NCBI RefSeq assembly: GCF_042433955.1
Contig: NZ_JBHLUH010000105.1
Coordinates: 1 to 64,000, forward strand
From: Phytohabitans kaempferiae
Lineage (GTDB): Bacteria; Actinomycetota; Actinomycetes; Mycobacteriales; Micromonosporaceae
Length of the DNA stretch: 64,000 bases
Reading direction: 5' to 3'
Part shown: piece by piece, positions 33,420-41,846 of the stretch
Numbering within the stretch: position 1 is the first letter of the stretch
Layout: each line of letters begins with the position of its first letter
Translations under genes and position numbers: made by a program
Notes under the pieces: model-generated
Databases searched by the model: none
Seen by the model: only the letters and a program-made list of their open reading frames with translations
What the model was told of the DNA's origin: nothing

Positions 33420-34729
33420 GGGGTCGGGTTCTCGCCGTCGTAGGCGTGGAAGGTGTGGTTGCCTCGCGCGAGGAGCCAGATGAGGAGGGTCATGGTGAGG
33501 CCGCCGAACAGCAGTGGGCTCCATGCTGCGGTGGCCGTGGCGACGGCACCGGTGAGGACCCCGCCGAGCCGCGGCCCGCCCTGTACGACGGTGCTGAACA
33601 CGCCCTGGACACGTCCGCGCAGGTGGTCGGGAACGGCGGACTGCAGCATCGTCATCCGGAAGATCGTGGCGATGTTGTCGGTCACGCCGGTGAGCACCAG
33701 CACCAGTGTGAGGACGCCGATCGTGACCGGTCGGGCAATCTCGCCGGGATCAGGTAGGAGGCCGTAGCCGAGCAGCACTGCGCCGGCTGCCGCCATGGCG
33801 AAGGCGTACGCATGGGTGGAACGGACGATCGCGCGGCCGTGGTAGCGGACCTTGCCGAGCCTGCCGGAGAAGATGCCGGACAGGATGGTGCCGGCGGCGC
33901 TTCCGGCGGTGAGGACGCCGACGGTGGTGGCGCCGCCGCCGAGCACGCTCGCGCCGAGCGCCGGGAAGAGCACCCTCGGCTGGGCGAGTGTCATCGCGAC
34001 GAGGTCGAGCAGGAGGGCGAAGCGGGTGTTGGCGGCCGAGGCCAGGAACGCGATGCCTTCCTTGAAGGTGTGCATAGCGTTCTTGATCGGCTTGTGGTCG
34101 GGCAGGATTGCCGGTAGCGAGTAGATGCCGAGGAATGCCGCGGTGTGTAGTACCAGGTCGACCCAGTAGGCGAGGGTGAAGCCACCGGTGGTGACGGCGG
34201 CGGCCGCGAGCAGCGGCCCGACGGTTGTCATGATGCCGAGGTTGATGCCGTTGAGGGCGCCTGCGGCCGGTAGCAGATGGCGGGGTAGCAGGCGCGGGAC
34301 GATGGCCCGGCGGGTGATGTTGCCGGCCGTCCCGGCGACCGAGTTGATCAGGGTCAGGCCGTAGAGCAGCCACAGCAGGTCGCCGCCGAGCGAGGCGTGG
34401 GCGGTGATGCCGCCGATCGACAGCCACGAGACGATGGTGCAGCCCAGTGCCAGTCGCCGCCGGTCGAGGCGGTCGGCCAGCGTTCCGGCGTAGAGCCCGA
34501 CGAACATCATGGGTATTAGTGCGGTGCCGGCGACCATGGCGACGGCGAAGGTGGAGCCGGTGAGAGCGTAGACCTGCAGCCCCACCGTCATGACGGTCAT
34601 CTGCTCACCGATGCTGGCGACGGCGGTGCCCAGCCATAGCCGGCGGAACGCCTTGTTGGTGGTCAGTGGGCTGAGGTCGAGGAGCACCCGATCGCGGGCC
34701 GGGGGTGCGTCGGCCGGTGCTGAGGTCAT
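33416..34729 (-). CDS. MFS transporter (EntS-like, 12 helices)
   Basis: This 437-residue carrier shows about 12 membrane helices and the MFS loop motif GTLADRLDRRRLALG between helices 2 and 3. A central loop around LPDHKPIKNAMHTFKEGIAF and LQSAVPDHLRGRVQGVFSTV are typical of the MFS_3/EntS group, which mostly exports small molecules. It starts six bases after the rhodanese stop, so the two are co-transcribed. It may export a product or import a sulfur compound; the sequence does not decide. Confidence 0.8.
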   Translation of the reverse strand: MTSAPADAPPARDRVLLDLSPLTTNKAFRRLWLGTAVASIGEQMTVMTVGLQVYALTGSTFAVAMVAGTALIPMMFVGLYAGTLADRLDRRRLALGCTIVSWLSIGGITAHASLGGDLLWLLYGLTLINSVAGTAGNITRRAIVPRLLPRHLLPAAGALNGINLGIMTTVGPLLAAAAVTTGGFTLAYWVDLVLHTAAFLGIYSLPAILPDHKPIKNAMHTFKEGIAFLASAANTRFALLLDLVAMTLAQPRVLFPALGASVLGGGATTVGVLTAGSAAGTILSGIFSGRLGKVRYHGRAIVRSTHAYAFAMAAAGAVLLGYGLLPDPGEIARPVTIGVLTLVLVLTGVTDNIATIFRMTMLQSAVPDHLRGRVQGVFSTVVQGGPRLGGVLTGAVATATAAWSPLLFGGLTMTLLIWLLARGNHTFHAYDGENPTP

Positions 34730-34735
34730 CGGCCG

Positions 34736-35566
34736 CTATCGGACGAGGGGGCGGTTCGGGTCGGCCGTCCACTCCGAGGCCGAGCCGACGTAGAGCCGAG
34801 CGGTCCTGCCGAGGGTGGCGAGGACGAATACCTCCATCGCCGCCGCGACGCCGCTGCCGCAGTAGGCGCCGAAGGGGGTATCGGTGTCCAGCCCGTGGGG
34901 CATGAAGCGGACCTGCAGTTCGTCGGCGGGCAACAGGTATCCGTCGTCGGTGAAGTTGCCGTCCGCCGGGACGTTGATTGCACCCGGGATGTGTCCGGCG
35001 CCGTCGGCGGTGCCCGCGAACCGGACCGCCGGGCGCGCGTCGATGAGCCGCCCCACCCTGGCCAGCTCGGCGACGTCGGGCAGTTCGACGTTTGGTAGCT
35101 GGCCGGGCTTGATCACGAACTCGCTCTGGGCGGGCCTGGGCTCGTGTCCCTGCGCGAGGGCTCCTCCGGCGGAGGCCCAGGCGTCCAGCCCACCGTCCAG
35201 CAGTTTGACCGACTCCACACCCGCCCAGCGCAGCAGCCACCAGGCCCGGGCAGGCGCGGCCGATCGGGTCGCTCCGTAGACGACGACCGGGGTGCCACGG
35301 TCTATGCCCCACCGCCGGACGGTCGCCTGGAAGGTGTCGGGGTGGGGGAGCGGGCGTCGTCCGTTGCTGCCTGTGCTCGTCCCGGCAAGGTCGGCGTCGA
35401 GGTCCGCGAACTGCGCGCCGGGCAGGTGCCCGTCGAGGTAGCCGGCACGGTTCGGATGCTCGGGGCCCACCTGGCGGACGTCCAGCAGCATGGGTGCGCC
35501 GCTGACGAGTAGTGCGTTCAGGTCGGCAACCGAGATGAGGTTGTCTCGTCGCGGATTGGATGTCAT
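34736..35566 (-). CDS. Rhodanese-like sulfurtransferase, two-domain (1)
   Basis: The 276 residues hold two rhodanese domains. The first (about 1-125) has lost the cysteine; the second carries the active loop in FGAYCGSGVAAAM, close to the CGSGVTA loop of mercaptopyruvate/thiosulfate sulfurtransferases. Flanking motifs are LLDVRQVGPEHPNRAGYLDG and IDARPAVRF. It would move sulfane sulfur from thiosulfate or mercaptopyruvate to a thiol or cyanide acceptor. It is transcribed away from a second, different sulfurtransferase at 35896 and heads the MFS operon. Confidence 0.88.
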   Translation of the reverse strand: MTSNPRRDNLISVADLNALLVSGAPMLLDVRQVGPEHPNRAGYLDGHLPGAQFADLDADLAGTSTGSNGRRPLPHPDTFQATVRRWGIDRGTPVVVYGATRSAAPARAWWLLRWAGVESVKLLDGGLDAWASAGGALAQGHEPRPAQSEFVIKPGQLPNVELPDVAELARVGRLIDARPAVRFAGTADGAGHIPGAINVPADGNFTDDGYLLPADELQVRFMPHGLDTDTPFGAYCGSGVAAAMEVFVLATLGRTARLYVGSASEWTADPNRPLVR

Positions 35567-35895
35567 GTGTTCACCTGGCCGTCCTCGGTATGGCGCGGTT
35601 CGATTTTTGTATCAGGTATGCCTATAACAAAGTTGCTGATGGCGGCGGAGATTGTTCCATCGGCTGGTTCAGTAGCCCTTCTTCTGGTACTGGGACTAGT
35701 TTCGTCGGCTTGGTGCATGCCTGGGCTGCTGTGGGAGTTCCCTGCATCTCAGTCGACTCAACGATCGGGTAGGGCTGCCGGGCATCCCTCCACTATGGAG
35801 GTAACAGTTATCCCAAGTTCTGAGACAGTTCCTTGAAAACCTATAGGCTTAGTATAGATTACCGGATGACGGTAAGCGAGATCAGGGAAGGTGCC
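35567..35895. other. Divergent promoter region between two sulfurtransferases
   Basis: These 329 bases separate two divergent sulfur-transfer genes and are noticeably richer in A and T than the flanking genes. They hold the promoter-like sequence at 35833-35860. No open frame here is convincing. Confidence 0.5.
35833..35860 (+). promoter_or_regulatory. Candidate promoter with CCTATAGG palindrome
   Basis: TTGAAA (35833-35838) and TAGATT (35855-35860) are 16 bases apart, fitting a housekeeping promoter. The palindrome CCTATAGG (35840-35847) lies within the spacer, where a bound repressor would block polymerase. It would drive the sulfurtransferase at 35896 and possibly the whole flavin/ABC operon. 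Confidence 0.45.
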
Positions 35896-36747
35896 ATGGC
35901 CGACTCGGTGGTACGACCCGAGCTACTACGCGAGCAACTCGACGACCCCCACTTGGCGGTGATCGAGGTCCACGCTTCCGCGGCGGCGCGCGACCAGGTG
36001 GAGGGGCTCATCCCCGGATCGCGGCCGGTGTTCTGGAAGGATCTGGCCTGGCATCCGACCGACCGGCTACTGGCTGGCGGAGAGGAGATCTCGAGGCGGC
36101 TGTTCGCGCTGGGCGCCGGCGAGGGCTCCCGGATCGTGCTCGCCGGCGACCCGACCCAGTTCGCGTCGTACGTGGTTTGGGCCGCGCGGGTCCGCGGCTA
36201 CCACGGCATCGGCTACCTGGACGGGGGGTTGGAGGCCTGGCGAGCACTCGGCCTGCCGACGTCGGCGGAGAGGCAGGTGGCCAGGCAACCACCGACCCGG
36301 CCGCTGGCCGTCCCGACCGCGGCGGCGCGAGATACCGGCCAGCTGATCGGCCGCGACGAACTGCGCGGCCTGCTCGGCGAGCCGGGGGTCGCGATCGTCG
36401 ACTTCCGCAGTCCTGAGGAGTACGCCGGCGAGCGGGTCAGCGGGCTCAACGCACCCATCGACCACGGAGCCGAGCGACACGGCCGCATCCCCGGCGCCCG
36501 GCACCTGTTCTTCCGCGAACTCCTCGACGAAACCGGCCGCATCCTCCCGGCCGAACAGGCCCGCAAAGTGGCCGAGGCGCGCGGGGTCTTCGAGGCCGAG
36601 CGGGTCGTCGTCTACTGCCGGCTATCCCACCGCTCGACGCTGGGCTGGCTCACCCTCACCGAGGTTCTCGGCCTCGACAACGTGCGCGTCTACGACGGCT
36701 CCTGGACCGAGTGGGGCAGCATCGTCGGCTTCCCCGTCGAGAAGTAA
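35896..36747 (+). CDS. Rhodanese-like sulfurtransferase, two-domain (2)
   Basis: This 283-residue protein has two rhodanese domains. The first has VIEVHASAAARDQVEGLIPG and no active cysteine. The second has VDFRSPEEYAGERVSGLNAP and the catalytic loop VVYCRLSHRSTLGWL, with Cys at the loop start and a closing Arg. The loop CRLSHR differs from the CGSGVA of its divergent neighbour, so the acceptors may differ. ATG 35896 follows GGAAGG. The gene stands 66 bases before the flavin monooxygenase and is probably first in that operon. Confidence 0.87.
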   Translation: MADSVVRPELLREQLDDPHLAVIEVHASAAARDQVEGLIPGSRPVFWKDLAWHPTDRLLAGGEEISRRLFALGAGEGSRIVLAGDPTQFASYVVWAARVRGYHGIGYLDGGLEAWRALGLPTSAERQVARQPPTRPLAVPTAAARDTGQLIGRDELRGLLGEPGVAIVDFRSPEEYAGERVSGLNAPIDHGAERHGRIPGARHLFFRELLDETGRILPAEQARKVAEARGVFEAERVVVYCRLSHRSTLGWLTLTEVLGLDNVRVYDGSWTEWGSIVGFPVEK

Positions 36748-36813
36748 CGCTCACCGGACACCCGACACCGCTGGCACACCTACCCCGCACAAAGCACCAC
36801 GGAGAGGCGCACC

Positions 36814-38190
36814 ATGACCGAGAAGCAGCCGAAGTCGCTCACCCTCAACCTCAATCTCATCCCGGGCGGGGTCTTCCCGGGTGCGTGGCGTACCGGCACA
36901 GACGGCCAGCATTTCAGCACCCTCGACCACTACATCGAGGCCGCGAAGATCGCAGAGCGCGGCCTGTTCGACGCCGTCTTCCTCGCCGACACCCCGGTAT
37001 GGCGCTACCGCGGCGAATACCGCCCGTTCCGGGGCCTGGACCCGACGCTGGCACACGCCGCCATCGCGCAGCACACTAGCCACATCGGGCTTGTCGCGAC
37101 GGCGTCGACGTCGTACAACTCCGCCTACAACCTGGCCCGCCGCATCGCCTCTCTGGACCACATCAGCAACGGCCGGGCCGCCTGGAACATCGTGGCGACC
37201 AACGGTGACGACGTCGCCCAGAACTTCGGCCTTGAGTACGGGCTCGACCACGCCGAGCGCTACCGGCGCGCCCACGAGTTCGTCGAGGCGGTGTTGCGGC
37301 TGTGGGACAGTTGGGCCGACGACGCCTGGGTGGCCAACACCGAGACCGGCGTCTACGTCGACAACGCAAGGATCCGCGACGTCGATTACGCGGGGGAGTA
37401 CGTCACCGTCAAGGGACCCCTCAACCTGCCCCGGTCCCCGCAGGGACATCCGGTGCTCATCCAAGCAGGCTCCTCGGCGGACGGCATCGGCCTGGCCTCC
37501 CGTTTCGCCGACGCCGTCTACACCGTCCAGAACACCATCGAAACCGCGCTCGCCTTCCGCAAGAAGATCCGCGACCTGGCCACCGGATGGGGCCGCGACC
37601 CCGACACGGTCAAGGTGCTGCCCGGCCTCATCACCATCGTCGGTGACACCGAGGAGGCCGCCCGCAGACGCGAACGCGAGCTGCAGGAGCTGCACACCGA
37701 GCACTACGCCATCAATGCCCTCGCGCTGCAGATTGGCGTGCCTGTCGAGGCGCTGGAGCTGAACAAGGAACTGCCTTGGGACCTGGTGCCGCCGGACGGC
37801 GCTCTCGGTGCCTCGGGAGGCCACTTCGCCGCTCTCATCGCGAGCGCGAAGCGCGACTCCCTCACGGTGCGGCAGATCATCGCGCGCCAGGGCGGCGGAC
37901 TTACTCACATCTCCGCCATCGGCTCTGCCGAACAGGTCGCCGACCAGATCGAGACGTGGTACCGCGCCGGCGCCAGCGACGGCTTCAACGTCATGTCGGC
38001 GGCGCTGCCCGAGGTGGCGGAGAACTTCGTCGACCACGTCGTCCCGCTGTTGCAGAGCAAGGGCATCTTCCGCACCGAGTACCCCGGCACCACCTTGCGC
38101 GACACCCTCGGCCTGCCTCGCCCCGCCGACGGCTGGGAGGGCTTCATCAACACCGCACGCGGGCCGGCCGGGGAGGCGGCCTTCAGCTGA
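36814..38190 (+). CDS. NtaA/SnaA/DszA-family flavin-dependent monooxygenase (1)
   Basis: This 458-residue luciferase-like enzyme has the group's opening LTLNLNLIPGGVFPGAWR, IAERGLFDAVFLADTP, TASTSYNSAYNLARRIASLD, SNGRAAWNIVAT and PVLIQAGSSADGIGLASRFA. Members such as DszA, NtaA and dimethyl-sulfide or dibenzothiophene-sulfone monooxygenases use reduced FMN and oxygen to cleave C-S or C-N bonds. No flavin reductase is encoded nearby, so FMNH2 must come from elsewhere. The sulfurtransferase and importer around it point to an organosulfur substrate. Confidence 0.88.
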   Translation: MTEKQPKSLTLNLNLIPGGVFPGAWRTGTDGQHFSTLDHYIEAAKIAERGLFDAVFLADTPVWRYRGEYRPFRGLDPTLAHAAIAQHTSHIGLVATASTSYNSAYNLARRIASLDHISNGRAAWNIVATNGDDVAQNFGLEYGLDHAERYRRAHEFVEAVLRLWDSWADDAWVANTETGVYVDNARIRDVDYAGEYVTVKGPLNLPRSPQGHPVLIQAGSSADGIGLASRFADAVYTVQNTIETALAFRKKIRDLATGWGRDPDTVKVLPGLITIVGDTEEAARRRERELQELHTEHYAINALALQIGVPVEALELNKELPWDLVPPDGALGASGGHFAALIASAKRDSLTVRQIIARQGGGLTHISAIGSAEQVADQIETWYRAGASDGFNVMSAALPEVAENFVDHVVPLLQSKGIFRTEYPGTTLRDTLGLPRPADGWEGFINTARGPAGEAAFS

Positions 38191-38222
38191 GGTCGGGCGT
38201 GGGCTGACACGGACGGAGCACC

Positions 38223-39248
38223 ATGAGCATCGCACCACCACAACGACCGGCCGAGGTGGACGCCGAACACGCGGAGTCCATCCTGCAGGTGTCGGCGGCC
38301 GCACGCGTCAGCGCGCACCGCCGGTTCGTCGCGAGGTACGTCACCGAGAAGGTACTCTCGGCCGTCTTCGTCCTGTGGGCAGCCGCATCGCTGAGTTTCC
38401 TGGCCGTGCACCTGGCGCCCGGTGACCCCGCCCTCATGCTCATGGGCGAGGTCAAGACACCCGAACTGCGCGCGACCATCGAGGCCGACTGGGGGCTCGA
38501 CGAACCGCTGATCACCCAGTACCTCGACTACTTCGGCCGGCTCCTGAGCGGCGACCTCGGCTACTCCTACGTCCAGCGCGTGCCGGTCAACGAGATCCTG
38601 TTCGGGCCGCGGCTGCTCAACAGCGCCAAGCTCACCGTCTTCGCGGCGCTACTCGCCGTCCTCCTCGCGGTGGTGGTCGCCGTCCTGTCCGCCTCGCGGC
38701 GTGGTCCGGGGTCGGCCCTGCTCAACATCGTCGAGCTGACCTTTGCCTCGGTCCCCTCCTTCTGGCTCGGCCTGGTTCTCATCAGCGTCTTCGCGTTCGG
38801 ACTGGGCTGGTTCCCGGTGACAGCCGGCAGCGAGTTGCAGAAGCTGATCCTTCCCGGCTTCACTCTCGCACTGCCGCTGGCCGCGGTCCTGGCGCAGGTG
38901 ATCCGGGAGGGGATCGAGCGATCCCTCGAACAGCCCTACTCGGTGACCGCTCTGATGCGCGGGATCAGCCACGCACAGCTCAAGCGGCGCCATGCCCTGC
39001 GGCACTCCCTCATCCCGGCGACCACCCTGGCCGGCTGGTCGGTGGGCGGGATGCTGACGGGCACGGTCATCGTCGAGCAGGTCTTCGGCCGCTCCGGAAT
39101 CGGGCAGGCGACCGTCACCGCCGTGCGCCAGCAGGACATCCCAGTCGTGCTCGGGATCGCCCTGGCGGCGGCAACGATCTACGTCCTGGTCAACACGGTG
39201 GTCGACATCCTCTATGTCTGGATCGACCCCCGCCTCAAGGCGGCGTGA
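38223..39248 (+). CDS. ABC importer permease, DppB type (C)
   Basis: This 341-residue membrane protein has an N-terminal extension of about 35 residues before the first helix. The family region LAPGDPALMLMGEVKTPELR, DEPLITQYLDYFGRLLSGDL and the coupling loop ALMRGISHAQLKRRHALRHS follow. It overlaps the next permease by four bases (GTGA). It forms the channel of the third peptide-type importer in the window, which is not a close relative of systems A and B. Confidence 0.9.
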   Translation: MSIAPPQRPAEVDAEHAESILQVSAAARVSAHRRFVARYVTEKVLSAVFVLWAAASLSFLAVHLAPGDPALMLMGEVKTPELRATIEADWGLDEPLITQYLDYFGRLLSGDLGYSYVQRVPVNEILFGPRLLNSAKLTVFAALLAVLLAVVVAVLSASRRGPGSALLNIVELTFASVPSFWLGLVLISVFAFGLGWFPVTAGSELQKLILPGFTLALPLAAVLAQVIREGIERSLEQPYSVTALMRGISHAQLKRRHALRHSLIPATTLAGWSVGGMLTGTVIVEQVFGRSGIGQATVTAVRQQDIPVVLGIALAAATIYVLVNTVVDILYVWIDPRLKAA

Positions 39249-40126
39249 GCATCATGGCCAGCGCCAACCCGACCCTCGCCCCGGCACCCGGGGTGATCGC
39301 GACCCGCAAAGTCTCTGCCCGGCTGCCGTTCGGAGTCGTCGTCTCCCTGCTCTACCTGGCCGTCCTGACCCTCGCTGTGGTGGCCCCTGGCCTGCTGGCG
39401 ACACAGGACCCACTGTTCTCCGACGTGACCCGGGCGCTGCTCCCGCCGAGCCTGCACAACCCGTTGGGCACCGACCACCTCGGCCGCGACGTGCTCACCC
39501 GGATCATCCACGGGGCGAGGTACTCCCTGTTTATCGGTGTCGCCTCCACCGTGCTCGGCGTCGCCGTCGGGGTCGTCCTCGGCCTTGTCGCCGGCGCCTC
39601 GCACCGGCTCGTCAACGAGGGCATCTCCCGCTTCTTCGACGTCATCGGCGCGTTCCCCGACCTGCTGTTCGCCCTCATGCTGATCACCTTCACCGGGCCC
39701 GGGACGTGGAATCTCATCTTCGCCATCGGAATTGCCTCGGCACCGCGCTACGGGCGGATCGTGCGCGCCGAGACGTTGAGGGTCAAAGAGTCGGAGTACG
39801 TTGCCCAGGCCCGGCTCACCCTGACCTCCGGCGTCCGGAACGCCGTCAAGCACATCCTGCCCAACGCCCTCGGCACGGTGCCGATCCTGGCGACCCTCGG
39901 CGTGGGTACCGCCATCCTCGGCGCGGCCGGCCTGAGCTTTCTCGGCTTCGGCCCCGAGCCGCCACAGCCGGAGTGGGGCTCGATGCTTTCCGAGGCGCGC
40001 AGCGACCTTCGCGTCGCCTGGTGGGCCGGATTCTTTCCCGGCCTGTTCATCACGCTGACCGTCATCGCCGTCTCGGTGGTGGGCCGGCATCTGCAGCTCA
40101 GGTTCGAACGGAGGCGCGAAGCATGA
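39245..40126 (+). CDS. ABC importer permease, DppC type (C)
   Basis: This 293-residue permease shows the DppC signature NPLGTDHLGRDVLTRIIHGA and the late FLGFGPEPPQPEWGSMLSEA. About six membrane segments are visible. The GTG at 39245 overlaps the upstream stop; ATG 39254 is possible. Unlike in systems A, B and D the permease is separate from the ATPase. Confidence 0.9.
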   Translation: MSIMASANPTLAPAPGVIATRKVSARLPFGVVVSLLYLAVLTLAVVAPGLLATQDPLFSDVTRALLPPSLHNPLGTDHLGRDVLTRIIHGARYSLFIGVASTVLGVAVGVVLGLVAGASHRLVNEGISRFFDVIGAFPDLLFALMLITFTGPGTWNLIFAIGIASAPRYGRIVRAETLRVKESEYVAQARLTLTSGVRNAVKHILPNALGTVPILATLGVGTAILGAAGLSFLGFGPEPPQPEWGSMLSEARSDLRVAWWAGFFPGLFITLTVIAVSVVGRHLQLRFERRREA

Positions 40127-41796
40127 CCGCCCCGCTGCTGTCCCGGGATGGGGATGCCACCCGACTTCCCGACCAGGCTGCCGATACCCTTGTCACGATC
40201 CGTGGCCTCAAGGTCTCCTTCGACGGGGTCCGTCGCCTCGACGGCACACACCACCACGTCGTCGACGATGTCGACCTGACCGTGACGCGCGGCAAGATCC
40301 TGGCCGTCGTCGGCGAGTCCGGCTCGGGCAAGTCGGTCACCGCCCGCACCCTGGTCGGGCTCGCCGGAACCGGCGCCCGGGTCACCGCGCGGCGATTCGA
40401 CATGTTCGGCGAGGACGTCACGAACTACACCGAGCGCGACTGGCGGCGGCTGCGTGGCCGCCGCGTCGGTTTCGTCCTGCAAGACGCCCTCACCTCCCTG
40501 GACCCGCTCAAGACGATCGAGCAGGAGATCGCCGAAGGGCTCGACCCCACGCTGTCCAAGACCGGCCGCGCCGAACGTGTCACCGAACTCCTGGCGGCCG
40601 TCGGCATCCCGGAGCCGCAGGAGCGCCGCCGGCAGTACCCGCACCAGCTCTCCGGCGGCCAGCGGCAGCGCGCTCTCATCGCCTCCGCCATCGCCGGTGA
40701 CCCCGGACTGCTCATCGCCGACGAACCCACCACGGCGCTGGACGTCACGATCCAGGCACAGATCCTTGAGTTGATCGCGGGCATGGCACGGCAGGGCCGC
40801 GGCGTGATCCTCATCAGCCACGACCTGTCGGTGGTCGCGAACCTCGCCGACGAGGTCCTCGTGATGCACGAAGGACGGATAGTGGAGTCCGGACCGGTGC
40901 GGCAGGTCATCGACACGCCCTCGCACGACTACACCCGCCAGCTCATCGCGGCGGTTCCCGGTGCCCACTCCCGTGGGCGGCGCCTGGCGCTGGAATCGGC
41001 TCCACGCGTCACCACCCGGACCGCGCCGCTTTCGGACAGGCCGGCCGTGGTCGAGGTCAACGGTGTCGGCAAGTGGTACCGGGCCCGGGGCGGCCGTGAG
41101 TTCCGTGCCGCAGAGCAGGTCAGCTTCGTCGTACGCCCCGGCGAGATCGTCGGCCTCGTCGGTGAGTCGGGATCCGGAAAGTCGACGGTCGCGAAGATCG
41201 TGACCGGCCTGCTGCGGCCGGACGCCGGCGAGGTCGTCGTCGCCGGCACCGAGTGGAGTTCGAGCCGCACCCGGCGGGCGCACCTCGGGCTGGTCCAGCT
41301 GATCGCCCAGGACTCGCTCGGCTCGTTCGATCCGCGCTACACCGTCCGGGAGATCATCGCCGAGACGGTCCGGCTGCGCATCCGGGACCGGCGCCAACGC
41401 AACCGCCGGATCGCCGAGCTACTCGATTTGGTACGGCTGCCCGCGGACACCATCGACCGGCTGCCCAGGCATCTGTCCGGCGGGCAGCGTCAGCGGGTCT
41501 CGATCGCCCGGGCGCTCGGCTGCGAGCCACGGGTGCTCGTCTGTGACGAGCCGGTCTCCGCACTCGACGTGTCGGTCCAAGCCCAGATCCTCGACCTCGT
41601 CGACGACCTCAGGGCGCACACCGACGCCGCCCTGCTGTTCATCTCCCATGACATCGGCGTCATCCACCACCTGGCCGACACCGTGCTCGTGATGCACCGC
41701 GGGCGCATCGTCGAACGCGGTGCGGCACATGAAGTGTTCACCAACCCCACCGATGACTACACCCGCAGCCTGATCAGTGCCGTCCCGGTCCTGTAG
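40123..41796 (+). CDS. Tandem double ABC ATPase (DppD-DppF fusion, C)
   Basis: This 557-residue protein holds two full ATPase domains. The first (about 20-290) has GESGSGKS, LSGGQRQRALIASAI, LLIADEPTTALD and LISHDLSVV. The second (about 305-557) has GESGSGKS, LSGGQRQRVSIARAL, VLVCDEPVSALD and LFISHDIGVIHHL. Neither has the cysteine-rich tail of systems A and B. It powers the permeases directly upstream, with which it overlaps by four bases. Confidence 0.9.
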   Translation: MTAPLLSRDGDATRLPDQAADTLVTIRGLKVSFDGVRRLDGTHHHVVDDVDLTVTRGKILAVVGESGSGKSVTARTLVGLAGTGARVTARRFDMFGEDVTNYTERDWRRLRGRRVGFVLQDALTSLDPLKTIEQEIAEGLDPTLSKTGRAERVTELLAAVGIPEPQERRRQYPHQLSGGQRQRALIASAIAGDPGLLIADEPTTALDVTIQAQILELIAGMARQGRGVILISHDLSVVANLADEVLVMHEGRIVESGPVRQVIDTPSHDYTRQLIAAVPGAHSRGRRLALESAPRVTTRTAPLSDRPAVVEVNGVGKWYRARGGREFRAAEQVSFVVRPGEIVGLVGESGSGKSTVAKIVTGLLRPDAGEVVVAGTEWSSSRTRRAHLGLVQLIAQDSLGSFDPRYTVREIIAETVRLRIRDRRQRNRRIAELLDLVRLPADTIDRLPRHLSGGQRQRVSIARALGCEPRVLVCDEPVSALDVSVQAQILDLVDDLRAHTDAALLFISHDIGVIHHLADTVLVMHRGRIVERGAAHEVFTNPTDDYTRSLISAVPVL

Positions 41797-41846
41797 GCCG
41801 GCGGCGCCGGGTCGATTGTCCAACCCTCCACAAGAAACGGAAAGCC

